A stretch of DNA of 64,000 nucleotides from positions 496,001 to 560,000 of the forward strand of contig NZ_BSTJ01000002.1 of NCBI RefSeq assembly GCF_030269445.1, read 5' to 3'. Under the pieces are notes generated by a model, which saw only the letters and a program-made list of their open reading frames with translations, ran no database searches and was not told the origin of the DNA. Every line of letters begins with the position of its first letter. Position 1 is the first letter of the stretch. This DNA is from Actinoallomurus iriomotensis (GTDB taxonomy: Bacteria; Actinomycetota; Actinomycetes; Streptosporangiales; Streptosporangiaceae). Below, piece by piece: positions 17,549 through 25,293 of this stretch. The position numbers and the translations under genes are program-made.

Positions 17549-19180
17549 TCACCGCCGCTGGGAAACGGAGCGCCCGGTGGCCGTCCGCAGCAGTTCGCCG
17601 GGGCGGGCGTCCGCCCCACCGATCCAGGCGACGTGCTGGTCAGGGCGCACGAGCAGGAGCGGCCCGGGGTAACGGTCGGGCGGGAGCCCGGGCAGGTCGA
17701 CCACCGTCAGCGGGATGCCCAGCTCACTCGCGGCGCCGGCCCAGGCGGTCACCTCGACACCGGGGTCGGTCCGCAGGAGCGTGAAACCGGTCCCCAGCAC
17801 GTCGAGTACCGACCGGGTGTCGTCGAGCCAGACATGGGGCAGCCGGAAACCCGCCTGGGCCCGTTGTTCGTAGCCGCCCATGTCGATGGCGGCCTGTTCC
17901 GTGCCGCCGATCACGAGCGGGGAACCGGCGTAGTGGTATCCGAAACTGAAACCGTCGGGTGAGTATCGATGCGGTTCCGTGGCCGCCAGCCGTCGCGCGA
18001 GCTCGGCACGGGCGCGCGCGCCGTCCGCGCCGGGCAGGTGGATGTCGGGTGAGACGTCCGCGAGTGAGACGCGAGCGGCCGCGCCCACCGCGCGGGCGAA
18101 CTGCTCGCCGACCGGCTTGCGCTCCAGCTCGTAGGCGGTGAGCAGGTCCGCGGGCGCCCACCCGTGGTGGACCGCGGCCAGCATCCAGGCCAGCGTCGCC
18201 GCGTCCTGGATGCCGGCGTTCATGCCGAATCCGCCGACGGGAATCCAGATGTGCGCGGCGTCCCCGGCCAGGAACACCCTCCCCTCGTGGTACCGCTCGG
18301 CCACGAGCCGGCGGCCGGTCCAGCGCACGACGCCGAGTACCTCGTGCTCGACGGGGCCGCCGACCGCCTCCCGGAGAAGCCGTTCGGGGTCCTCGTGCTC
18401 CGTGTCGTGATCGGGATCGAAGGCCACGTGGTTGAGCCACAGGTCGCGCCCGTCGATCGCGATGATGGACGCGGGCCGGCGTCCATAGGTCCAGTAGGTC
18501 CAGGCCCGGTCCCGGGCCGCGAGACGGCCCAGCTCCGGTGACCGGACGAACGTCGACACGAACTTCTGGACGGCGTCGACACCCTGGTAGCGGATCCCGA
18601 GGTGCCGCCGGACGGTGCTGTGGGCGCCGTCACAGCCGACGACGTGGTCGCAGTGCAGGACCCGGGTCCCGGCGGCGGACTCCACCACCGCCTCGACCTG
18701 GTCCTCGTCCTGCCGCAGTCCGGTCAGCCGTGCGCCGCGTTCGAGGGTCAGCCCGGGGAGGCTGTTCGCGTGCCGTTCCAGGACGGGTTCGAGGAACAGT
18801 TGCGAGATCCTGTGCTGCGGTTCCGGCGTGGGCCAGCCGTCCCTGCCCGCGCCCGCCAGCACCTCGCCGGCGGAAGGCAGGTCGATGCGGAAGATCTCCT
18901 CGCCGCGCAGGCTCGTGCGGTACTGGATCGAGGTCGGGTGATCCGCCGGCAGGCCGGAGCGCCGGATGTCGCCGGAGAGCCCGAGCCGTCTGAAGATCTC
19001 CATCGACCGGGCGGACGTGGTGTTGCACCGTGGGTTGACGGCGCGCTGCTCCGTCGCCTCCACGACATGGCACTCGACGCCTCGCCGGGCGAGATCGATG
19101 GCAAGGGTCAGACCGGTGGGCCCGGCCCCCACGATGAGGACACCGACGCGTTCGCCGTCACCGCTCGCTGTTCGTCTCAT
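17549..19180 (-). CDS. FAD-dependent aromatic-ring monooxygenase (group A flavoprotein)
   Basis: 543 residues. The FAD-binding GxGxxG motif is VLIVGAGPTGLTLAIDLARR. The DG motif is VGCDGAHSTVRRHLG, and the GD motif is VFLAGDAAHIWIPVGGFGMN followed by GIQDAATLAW. A C-terminal thioredoxin-like extension (about residues 400-543) is present, as in MhpA and phenol-hydroxylase types. Such enzymes hydroxylate phenolic rings with NAD(P)H and O2. Its start overlaps the stop of the alpha/beta-hydrolase gene (ATGA). In the operon it probably adds the second hydroxyl that makes a catechol for the extradiol dioxygenase. Confidence 0.87.
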   Translation of the reverse strand: MRRTASGDGERVGVLIVGAGPTGLTLAIDLARRGVECHVVEATEQRAVNPRCNTTSARSMEIFRRLGLSGDIRRSGLPADHPTSIQYRTSLRGEEIFRIDLPSAGEVLAGAGRDGWPTPEPQHRISQLFLEPVLERHANSLPGLTLERGARLTGLRQDEDQVEAVVESAAGTRVLHCDHVVGCDGAHSTVRRHLGIRYQGVDAVQKFVSTFVRSPELGRLAARDRAWTYWTYGRRPASIIAIDGRDLWLNHVAFDPDHDTEHEDPERLLREAVGGPVEHEVLGVVRWTGRRLVAERYHEGRVFLAGDAAHIWIPVGGFGMNAGIQDAATLAWMLAAVHHGWAPADLLTAYELERKPVGEQFARAVGAAARVSLADVSPDIHLPGADGARARAELARRLAATEPHRYSPDGFSFGYHYAGSPLVIGGTEQAAIDMGGYEQRAQAGFRLPHVWLDDTRSVLDVLGTGFTLLRTDPGVEVTAWAGAASELGIPLTVVDLPGLPPDRYPGPLLLVRPDQHVAWIGGADARPGELLRTATGRSVSQRR

Positions 19181-19953
19181 GTGTTCACGAAGTCTTCCAC
19201 CAGGTCACAGAACTCTTTCGGCCGGTCGACGTGGATCCAGTGCCCGGCGCCCGCCACGACCTCGAAGCGCCCGTACGGCAGCGCCTCGACGAGCCGCGCG
19301 GAGACCTCGACCGGCGCGACGTGGTCGTGTTCCCCGTGCAGGGCCAGGACCGGGCAGGTGATGCTCCCGAGGTCGACAGGGGGCGGCTGGCCGGCGACAT
19401 CGGCGAACATCGCACGGAAGTCCGCCTCCGCGCCGGGGCGCAGCGCCTGACGTACCCGCAGGTCCGCGAGTTCGTCGAGCAGCTCGCGGTGCGCGCTCTC
19501 GTCCGCGACCAGCCGAGCGAGCGTAACGCGCATGGACTCCCTCGTGGGCCGGTCGTAGAACGGGACGGCGGCCGGCAGCGGTCCGGTGCCCGCGCCGCCC
19601 ATGAGAACGGCACGCCCGACCCGCTCGGGCGCCTCGGCCATGAGGGCCAGGGCCGCCGCGCCGCCTGCGACCGAGTTGCCGACGAGATGGACACGGGTCA
19701 TGCCGGACCGGTCGAGCGACTCCAGCACCTGCCGGGCACGGGCTCGTGCCCAGGCGCGCGGGCCGCGTGGCCGCTCCGCGCCCACGACATCCGTGATCCG
19801 CGTGCCGAAGCCGAGCAGGTCGGGGGCCAGGCACGTGAACCGGGACGTGAGCCTGGGCCACACCGTGGCCCAGTTGCTCGCGGCGTCGACCCCCGGCCCG
19901 CCACCGTGGAGCAGCACGAGGCCGGTGCCGCCCGCTGTCGCCTGCTCCGTCAC
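19177..19953 (-). CDS. Alpha/beta hydrolase, meta-cleavage-hydrolase-like
   Basis: 258 residues, GTG start overlapping the isochorismatase stop (GTGA). The oxyanion stretch is LVLLHGGGPG, the nucleophile elbow is VGNSVAGGAAALAL, the acid is in LHGEHDHVAP and the histidine is in GAGHWIHVDRP. HGGGPG and the length match C-C bond hydrolases of aromatic degradation and related carboxylesterases. The operon has another hydrolase of the same superfamily at its 5' end, so one probably cleaves the ring-fission product and the other an ester, lactone or enol lactone. Which does which cannot be read from the sequence. Confidence 0.8.
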   Translation of the reverse strand: MTEQATAGGTGLVLLHGGGPGVDAASNWATVWPRLTSRFTCLAPDLLGFGTRITDVVGAERPRGPRAWARARARQVLESLDRSGMTRVHLVGNSVAGGAAALALMAEAPERVGRAVLMGGAGTGPLPAAVPFYDRPTRESMRVTLARLVADESAHRELLDELADLRVRQALRPGAEADFRAMFADVAGQPPPVDLGSITCPVLALHGEHDHVAPVEVSARLVEALPYGRFEVVAGAGHWIHVDRPKEFCDLVEDFVNT

Positions 19954-20576
19954 GGCAGCCGCGACAGGTACTCGTCGGTGCCGACGACCTCCGACGACGT
20001 CAGGGTCATCACCCGCAGCGCCGCCTCGTGCATGTCAGCGGCGGACATGGTGCCGAATCCCAGGTCAGGGTAGTCGCACGAGGCGCACGCGTCCGCGAGC
20101 ACCACGGACCGGAACCCGCGCTCCAGCGCGCCGCGCGCCGTCCCCAGCACACAGCACTCAGTCGTCATCCCGGCGAGGACCACCGTCTCGACGTCGAGCC
20201 CGCGCAGCAACAGCTCCAGATCGGTGGCGTAGAAGGCGTTGTAGCGATGCTTCTTGATCACCGGCTCACCCGGTCGCGGCGCCAGGTCACGATGGATCTC
20301 CCCTCCCCGCTCGCCGTCGACCAGCGCCTCTCCGGCCGCGACGGGCGGATAGAGGTCGCGGTGGATTCCCATGTCGGCGCCGCCACGGCGGTGGACGTGA
20401 GCGGCGTAGAGCACGGGCATCCCGCGTTCGCGTACCGCGTGGAGGACCTTCTGGATGTTCGGGACGACGCGGCGGCCTTCGGGAAATTCCAGAGGCGCGC
20501 CTTCCTCCATGAAATCGTTCTGCATGTCGATGACGAGAACCGCCGTGCGGTCCACGTCGATCACGGGTGCGGTCAC
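19950..20576 (-). CDS. Isochorismatase-family cysteine hydrolase
   Basis: 208 residues. AVLVIDMQNDF contains the catalytic aspartate, VIKKHRYNAFYATDLE contains the lysine, and VVLAGMTTECCVLGTARGA contains the nucleophilic cysteine. Together these form the amidohydrolase triad of this superfamily. Two adjacent GTG codons (20579 and 20576) follow AGGAGG; the second has better spacing. Members cleave amides such as maleamate, N-carbamoylsarcosine, nicotinamide and ureidoacrylate. That would suit a nitrogen-containing intermediate, and with the hydantoinase-like pair downstream it hints that the operon substrate may carry an amide or ring nitrogen. Confidence 0.85.
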   Translation of the reverse strand: MTAPVIDVDRTAVLVIDMQNDFMEEGAPLEFPEGRRVVPNIQKVLHAVRERGMPVLYAAHVHRRGGADMGIHRDLYPPVAAGEALVDGERGGEIHRDLAPRPGEPVIKKHRYNAFYATDLELLLRGLDVETVVLAGMTTECCVLGTARGALERGFRSVVLADACASCDYPDLGFGTMSAADMHEAALRVMTLTSSEVVGTDEYLSRLP

Positions 20577-20647
20577 CACGACCTCCTCCGCTCAAGGGGG
20601 CTTAAGGAATGGATGTGCCGGGGCTTTAACCAGCCTCGGTGCGACGG

Positions 20648-21409
20648 TCAGGAGGCGGACCATCCGCCGTCGAGCACCAGCCGGGTGCCGGTGACGGAGG
20701 CGGCCTCCGGTGAGCACAGGTACGCGACCGCGCCGGCGACTTCTTCGGGCTCGATGAGCCGTTTCACCGCCGACCGCGCCAGCAGGACCTCCGAGACCAC
20801 CTCGTCCACGCCGAGGCCGTGGACCTCTGCTTGATCCGCGAGCTGTTCTTCGACCAAGGGGGTACGGACATAGCCGGGGCACACGCAGTTGCTCGTGACA
20901 CCCCGGGCCGCGCCCTCGAGCGCGATGACTTTCGAAAGCCCTTCGAGGCCGTGTTTCGCGCTGACGTAAGCGGATTTGTACGCACTGGCCCGGATGCCGT
21001 GCGCGCTGGACATGTGGATGATCCGGCCCCAGCCCCGTTCGTACATGCCCGGGACGACCGCGCGGCTGAGCAGGAACGGGGCCTCGAGCATCAGCCTCAG
21101 CACGAAGGCGAACCGCTCCGGGCTGAACTGCTCGATCGGTGAGACGTGTTGCACCCCGGCGTTGTTGACGAGGATGTCCGCGTCGAGGCGCAGATCGGCC
21201 AGATCGGCGGTCCGGCTCAGATCCAGGACCAGCGCCTCGCCGCCGACCCGCTCGGCCGTGCGTGCCGCACCGTCCGCGTCGACGTCGCACACCACGACGT
21301 GGGCGCCCAGACCGGCGAGCCGGCCCGCCACCGCAGCACCGATGCCGCTCGCGGCGCCGGTCACCACGGCGCGCCTGCCCGACAGGTCGGGAACCATCGG
21401 CGTGTCCAT
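20648..21409 (-). CDS. Short-chain dehydrogenase/reductase
   Basis: 253 residues. The NAD(P) site is VVTGAASGIGAAVAGRL with an acidic CDVDAD after strand 2, which favours NAD. NNAGVQHVSP, HMSSAHG and the active-site YVSAKHG are present. The overall pattern is close to 3-hydroxybutyrate dehydrogenase (residues from NNAGVQ through SAYVSAKHG). The ATG at 21409 shares one base with the extradiol-dioxygenase stop; a GTG at 21412 is also possible. In the operon it would oxidise a hydroxy-acid or dihydrodiol intermediate. Confidence 0.85.
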   Translation of the reverse strand: MDTPMVPDLSGRRAVVTGAASGIGAAVAGRLAGLGAHVVVCDVDADGAARTAERVGGEALVLDLSRTADLADLRLDADILVNNAGVQHVSPIEQFSPERFAFVLRLMLEAPFLLSRAVVPGMYERGWGRIIHMSSAHGIRASAYKSAYVSAKHGLEGLSKVIALEGAARGVTSNCVCPGYVRTPLVEEQLADQAEVHGLGVDEVVSEVLLARSAVKRLIEPEEVAGAVAYLCSPEAASVTGTRLVLDGGWSAS

Positions 21410-22248
21410 CACGAGGCCGGCGAGGCGAAGGGGTTGGCATCGGCGTGGTGATGCCCCCAGATGTCGGAAACCCCGAAGTCATGCGGAACCCAGTCGTCAC
21501 CGACCTCGATGCCGCCGCAGCCGATCTCGAGGTGGAACCCGCTGGGGTTCTTGACGTAGAAGGAGACGGCCTTGTCGTTCATGTGCCGGCCCAGGCTGAT
21601 CGAGATCGGAACGCCGTTGGTCCGAGCGCGGTCGTAGGCGCGCCCGACGTCGTCGAGGCAGCCGTGTTCGAGCTCGAGATGATGGATCGAGGGCGATTCC
21701 GCGTGCGCCAGCGCGATGCTGTGGTGGGTGGAGTTGCAGCGGAAGAAGTAGAGGCCCGGCGCGCGGTAGTCCGTCAGCCTGAACTCGAGCACCGACTCGT
21801 AGAGTTCGCGAAGCTCGGCGAGCTTCGGGCCGGCGAGCACGAGGTGACCGAGACCGATGACGCCGCGGCCCGGGCCGGTGCGGACCTTGGCCTCGCCGAG
21901 TACGAGCTCCACGCGGTACCCGACCGGATCGGTGAACCACCGGAATCGCGTGGCGCCGCGCAGCCCCGCCTCGTCCGCGGACCCTTCCGTGACCGCGTAG
22001 CCGGCGTCCGTCAACCGGCCGGTGAGCCTGTCGAGTTCGCGTGGTGAGTCGACGATCCACCCCACGTGCTTCGGCCTGTCCTCGGCGGCGGGATGCAGCG
22101 CGAGCCGGTACTTGAACTCGTCCAGCTCGGCGAGGGTCACGTCCTTCTCGGCCGTGACGCCGACTTCCAGAGTGCGGCCGAGCAGGTCGGCCCAGGCGTC
22201 GACGTCGGTGACGTCGAGGCCGACGTACCCCAGCTTGCGAATGCCCAT
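21409..22248 (-). CDS. Extradiol (type I, two-domain VOC) ring-cleavage dioxygenase
   Basis: 279 residues from ATG 22248 with AAGGAG upstream. Two vicinal-oxygen-chelate modules are seen: residues about 1-125, which are degenerate, and about 130-270, which are catalytic. The iron ligands fit His135 (GLGHLVL), His190 (SIHHLELE) and Glu241 (GFHLEIGCGG). The assisting tyrosine lies in FYVKNPSGFHLE. These are the landmarks of BphC- and HsaC-type catechol 2,3-dioxygenases, which open the ring next to the hydroxyls using Fe(II) and O2. It is 7 nt downstream of the C-C hydrolase gene that would act on its product. Confidence 0.9.
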   Translation of the reverse strand: MGIRKLGYVGLDVTDVDAWADLLGRTLEVGVTAEKDVTLAELDEFKYRLALHPAAEDRPKHVGWIVDSPRELDRLTGRLTDAGYAVTEGSADEAGLRGATRFRWFTDPVGYRVELVLGEAKVRTGPGRGVIGLGHLVLAGPKLAELRELYESVLEFRLTDYRAPGLYFFRCNSTHHSIALAHAESPSIHHLELEHGCLDDVGRAYDRARTNGVPISISLGRHMNDKAVSFYVKNPSGFHLEIGCGGIEVGDDWVPHDFGVSDIWGHHHADANPFASPAS

Positions 22249-22255
22249 GACCGTC

Positions 22256-23074
22256 TTACTCCTTCGGCGTGACACCCGCGGCGGCGCGCGTCAGGAACTC
22301 GCGAACGATCTGGTTGAACTCGGGCGCGCGCTCGTACTGCACCCAGTGGCGGCAGTTCGGCAGCACCCGCAGTTCGGCATCGGGGATGCCGTTGAGGATC
22401 TTGGTCGCCCAGCTCAGCGGCACCGTCTGGTCCTCGCGTCCCCACAGCAGCAGCGTGGGTGCGCCGATGAGCCCCAGGTCCGGCGTCAGGTCGCCGAAGT
22501 TCGGGGGGACCGGCAGCTCGGGGTGCGCCCGCAGGCTCGACTCGTATCGCTCGTCGATGAGGGCGTCGGTGGCCAGGGTCTCGTCGTACACCATGAGGTG
22601 CACGAACTCGCTCATCGCCTCCCGTGAAGGTCTCTCCGCCGCCATGTAACCGAAGAGGCGCTCGAGCCCGACGGGCCACGGCGGGGCGTCCGCGGGGAGC
22701 ACGCCACCGGGCGCCATGAGGACGAGCCGGTCGACCCGTTCGGGGTGGCTCATGGCGATCCGCATCGCGACGGCGCCGCCGTAGGAGTTGCCGACCAGAT
22801 GAGCCCGGTCGATCCCGAGCGCCGTCATGGCCCGGCCGACGCGCTCGGCCGCGTGGAAGATCAGCGGCTCATCCATCGCGGGCCGCGGGGAACGCCCCCA
22901 CCCGGGAAGGTCCACCACGATGTTGCGGAAGTCATCGAAGGCCGGGAGATTCGCGCCGAAATTGCTCATCCCCGTGGCGCCCGGCCCGGAGCCGTGCAGC
23001 CACACGACGGGAGCGCCCGTACCGGACTCGGTGTAGGCCAGTTCGAGATCCCCGACATCAAGCGTGCTTGTCAC
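22256..23074 (-). CDS. Meta-cleavage product hydrolase (alpha/beta hydrolase)
   Basis: 272 residues if GTG 23074 is used. It has LAYTESGTGAPVVWLHGSGP, nucleophile LVGNSYGGAVAMRIA, acid in LLLWGREDQTVP and histidine in NCRHWVQYERAPEFN. The HGSGPG oxyanion loop and GNSYGG elbow are diagnostic of C-C hydrolases such as BphD and HsaD, which split the 2-hydroxy-6-oxo-dienoate made by an extradiol dioxygenase. GTG 23074 has AGAGGA at good spacing. The upstream GTG 23107 has no Shine-Dalgarno and lies inside the apparent -10/operator. It is the first gene of the eight-gene operon. Confidence 0.88.
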   Translation of the reverse strand: MTSTLDVGDLELAYTESGTGAPVVWLHGSGPGATGMSNFGANLPAFDDFRNIVVDLPGWGRSPRPAMDEPLIFHAAERVGRAMTALGIDRAHLVGNSYGGAVAMRIAMSHPERVDRLVLMAPGGVLPADAPPWPVGLERLFGYMAAERPSREAMSEFVHLMVYDETLATDALIDERYESSLRAHPELPVPPNFGDLTPDLGLIGAPTLLLWGREDQTVPLSWATKILNGIPDAELRVLPNCRHWVQYERAPEFNQIVREFLTRAAAGVTPKE

Positions 23075-23091
23075 AGGAGCACCATCCTCTG

Positions 23092-23113
23092 TGTATGTAG
23101 CGTTCACTATACA
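23092..23113 (-). promoter_or_regulatory. Promoter with overlapping palindromic operator for the catabolic operon
   Basis: On the - strand TATAGT (23106-23111 on +) fits an actinobacterial -10. It sits inside an imperfect 22-bp palindrome with TGTAT/ATACA arms at its ends. A repressor bound here would block polymerase. The TetR protein at the operon's 3' end is the obvious candidate, but an unlinked regulator is possible. The -35 is weak. Confidence 0.5.
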
Positions 23114-23184
23114 AGATCATCTGTGCTTGCGACAGGGGTGAACGAGCGGCAGGAGTCGCCTGATCAGGTGATCTCCCCGGCGCG

Positions 23185-23781
23185 TCACTTCAGGGCGTCT
23201 TCGAACACCTTGCGGTGCTCAGCGACGTGCCCGTGCTCGCGCCGGGACCAGGTGATGCGATCCGAGATCTGCTCGTCAGTTACTTCGACGGCCGGGAAGC
23301 CGGCCTGCACCTCCGCCCAGAAACGGGCATTGCGGACTTGCCGTTCCAGCATCGCGTCGACCAGAACAGCACGCTCAGGACCAGCCAGACCATAGGCGTC
23401 GGCCAGCACGCGCACCTGGGTGGCCTGGACGTCCGCGGAAGGAGCCCCCGCCTTCGAGGACACGCACCACAGCCAGGACATGTACCCGACGTCTTCCAGC
23501 GGACTGCCCGGCGCAGCCATGTCGAAATCGATGAAGGCGACCGGCCTCTCGTCCTGAAAGACGGCGTTGTTCGGCCCCAGGTCGTGATGGCACACGACCT
23601 GATGCCGACCGAGATATCGCGGGGCCCCGGTGAACCCTCGGCTCTCCAACAGATCAAGCAAGGAGGCGACGAACGGCGAGGCACCCGAGGCCGGCCTCCG
23701 GACCGTGTCACCGATGCGGACGACGCCGCGGGTGATGCGGCCTCCTCGCAGAGGGACGACGCCGTCAACGATCTCAGACAT
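23185..23781 (-). pseudogene. Aminoglycoside-phosphotransferase-family protein with internal deletion
   Basis: 198 residues, intact reading frame. The N-terminus (VVPLRGGRITRGVVRIGDTVRRP, then a LLDLLESRGFTGAPRYLG block) and the kinase catalytic loop VVCHHDLGPNNAVF with FIDFDMAAPGSPLEDVGY match the actinobacterial APH-like family. In that family about 60-75 residues normally separate the APRYLG strand from the CHHDL loop. They carry the rest of the N-lobe and the start of the C-lobe. Here the two are joined by only four residues. The deletion is in frame, so the product may be made but should not fold as a normal kinase. The family size is recalled, not searched. It could instead be a shortened functional relative. 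Confidence 0.6.
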
Positions 23782-23832
23782 CCGCTGCCTCCTTTCATCG
23801 CCGCCGTCTTGGCAGGTCGCCCACGCGAGATG

Positions 23833-23871
23833 CGATCACCCAGGCGCCCTGGGGCGTCCTGGGTGATCGCG
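23833..23871 (-). terminator. Strong hairpin downstream of the xylanase gene
   Basis: A perfect 13-bp stem (GCGATCACCCAGG pairing with CCTGGGTGATCGC) with a 13-nt loop begins 12 nt past the xylanase stop on the - strand. No T-tract follows, which is usual for high-GC actinomycete terminators. Confidence 0.7.
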
Positions 23872-23882
23872 TGTGGCGGTGG

Positions 23883-25265
23883 TCAGTCGCAGGTCGTGCC
23901 GTTGAGCGTGAACGCGGTCGGCGCGGTGTTGGAACCGCTGTAGGTGAAGTTGGCGCCGATCGAGGTCGAGGCACCGGTGGTGAGGGTGCCGTTCCACCCG
24001 GCGTTGGTGACCGAGACGTCCTTGCCGGACTGCGACCAGGTGCCGCTCCAGCCCTGCGACAGCCGCTGGTCGCCGGCGTAGGAGTATTTCAGGGTCCAGC
24101 CGCTGATGGCCGGGCCCTGGTTGGTGAGGGTGATGTTCGCGGTGAAGCCGGATCCCCAGTCGTTCGTCGAGTAGGCGACCTCGCAGTTCGCGGTGCCGCC
24201 GCCCCCGCCGTCACCGGAGCCGCCCAGGGCGGTGGCGATGGCGTCATAGACGGAGGGCTTCTTGTTGAGGTTCTCGTCCCACGGCAGCGCCGAACCCTGG
24301 CCGCTGAACGTCCCCGGCACCCACGAGTACTTGTCGGTGTAGTCCCAGATGGTGATCCCGACGCACCGGGCGACGGCCATGCACGCCTTGGTGACGTTCG
24401 CGTAGTAGGTGGCCTGCGTGGCGACCTTGGCGGAATCCGCGGGCAGTTCCATCCGCACGTCGAGTTCGGTGATGGCGACGTCCACTCCGAGATCGGCGAA
24501 GCGCTGCAGGTTGGCCTGCATGCCCGACGGGAACCCGTACTGCACCGCGAGGTGCGCCTGGAAGCCGACGCCGTCGATGGGCACGCCCTGCGCCTTCAGC
24601 GATTTGACCAGGTCGTACATCGCGTCGCTCTTCGCGCCGCTGCCTTCGGTGTTGTAGTCGTTGATGTACAGCTTGGCGTTCGGGTCGGCCGCGCGGGCGG
24701 CGCGCAGGGCGGTGGCGATGTAACCGGAGCCGAGCGTGTTGTACCAGAGGTCGGACCGGTACGTCCCGTCCTCGTTGAACGGCTCGTTGACGACGTCCCA
24801 GGAGTAGACCTCGCCCTTGTAGTGTCCCGCGACGTTGGCGATGTGGTTCTGCAGGATCGAGGTGAGCTGGGGGGCGCTCCAGTTGCCGGAGGTGAGCCAG
24901 TTGGGGAGCTGGTTGTGCCAGACCAGCGTGTGGGCGCGCACCATCATGTCGTGCGCGTCGGCGAAGTCGACGACGGCGTCGCCCTGGGCGTAGCTGAACT
25001 GGTTCTGCTGGGGCTCGGTCGCGTCCCACTTCATCGAGTTGCCGGGTGTGGTCGAGCCGAACTCTCCCCCGCCGAGGATCGCGGTGTACGCGCCGTCGGA
25101 GAGTTCGGGGTTGTCGGTGGCCGATCCGAAGTACTTGCCCTGGGCCCGGGCGAGCTGGTTCAGCGTCGACGCGGCGGCGGCCGCCGGTGTCGTGAGCGCC
25201 GCGAGGACGGTGACCAGTACGGCCAGTAAGGCCAGGACGGCCACCGGTCCTCGCCGGGATGGCAT
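23883..25265 (-). CDS. Secreted endo-1,4-beta-xylanase (GH10) with C-terminal CBM2
   Basis: 460 residues from ATG 25265, preceded by GAGGAG. The signal peptide (residues 1 to about 33) ends in an alanine run. The GH10 barrel spans about residues 35-345, with acid/base Glu161 in WDVVNEPFNEDG, nucleophile Glu267 in AITELDVRM, and HTLVWHNQLPNW. A Gly/Ser linker leads to a family 2 carbohydrate-binding module (about 358-460) with its terminal cysteines (CEVAYST and TTCD) and conserved tryptophans. It hydrolyses xylan outside the cell. It lies just downstream of the LPMO gene on the same strand, with only ~28 nt between them, so the two are probably one transcription unit for plant-wall attack. 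Confidence 0.93.
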   Translation of the reverse strand: MPSRRGPVAVLALLAVLVTVLAALTTPAAAAASTLNQLARAQGKYFGSATDNPELSDGAYTAILGGGEFGSTTPGNSMKWDATEPQQNQFSYAQGDAVVDFADAHDMMVRAHTLVWHNQLPNWLTSGNWSAPQLTSILQNHIANVAGHYKGEVYSWDVVNEPFNEDGTYRSDLWYNTLGSGYIATALRAARAADPNAKLYINDYNTEGSGAKSDAMYDLVKSLKAQGVPIDGVGFQAHLAVQYGFPSGMQANLQRFADLGVDVAITELDVRMELPADSAKVATQATYYANVTKACMAVARCVGITIWDYTDKYSWVPGTFSGQGSALPWDENLNKKPSVYDAIATALGGSGDGGGGGTANCEVAYSTNDWGSGFTANITLTNQGPAISGWTLKYSYAGDQRLSQGWSGTWSQSGKDVSVTNAGWNGTLTTGASTSIGANFTYSGSNTAPTAFTLNGTTCD

Positions 25266-25293
25266 CGCGTTTCTCCTCATGACAGGGCCGGGC

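Noticed and set aside
15380-17962. 860-codon open frame on the + strand
   Set aside because: It is antisense to the HyuA gene and part of the flavin monooxygenase gene. The translation has no recognisable motif.
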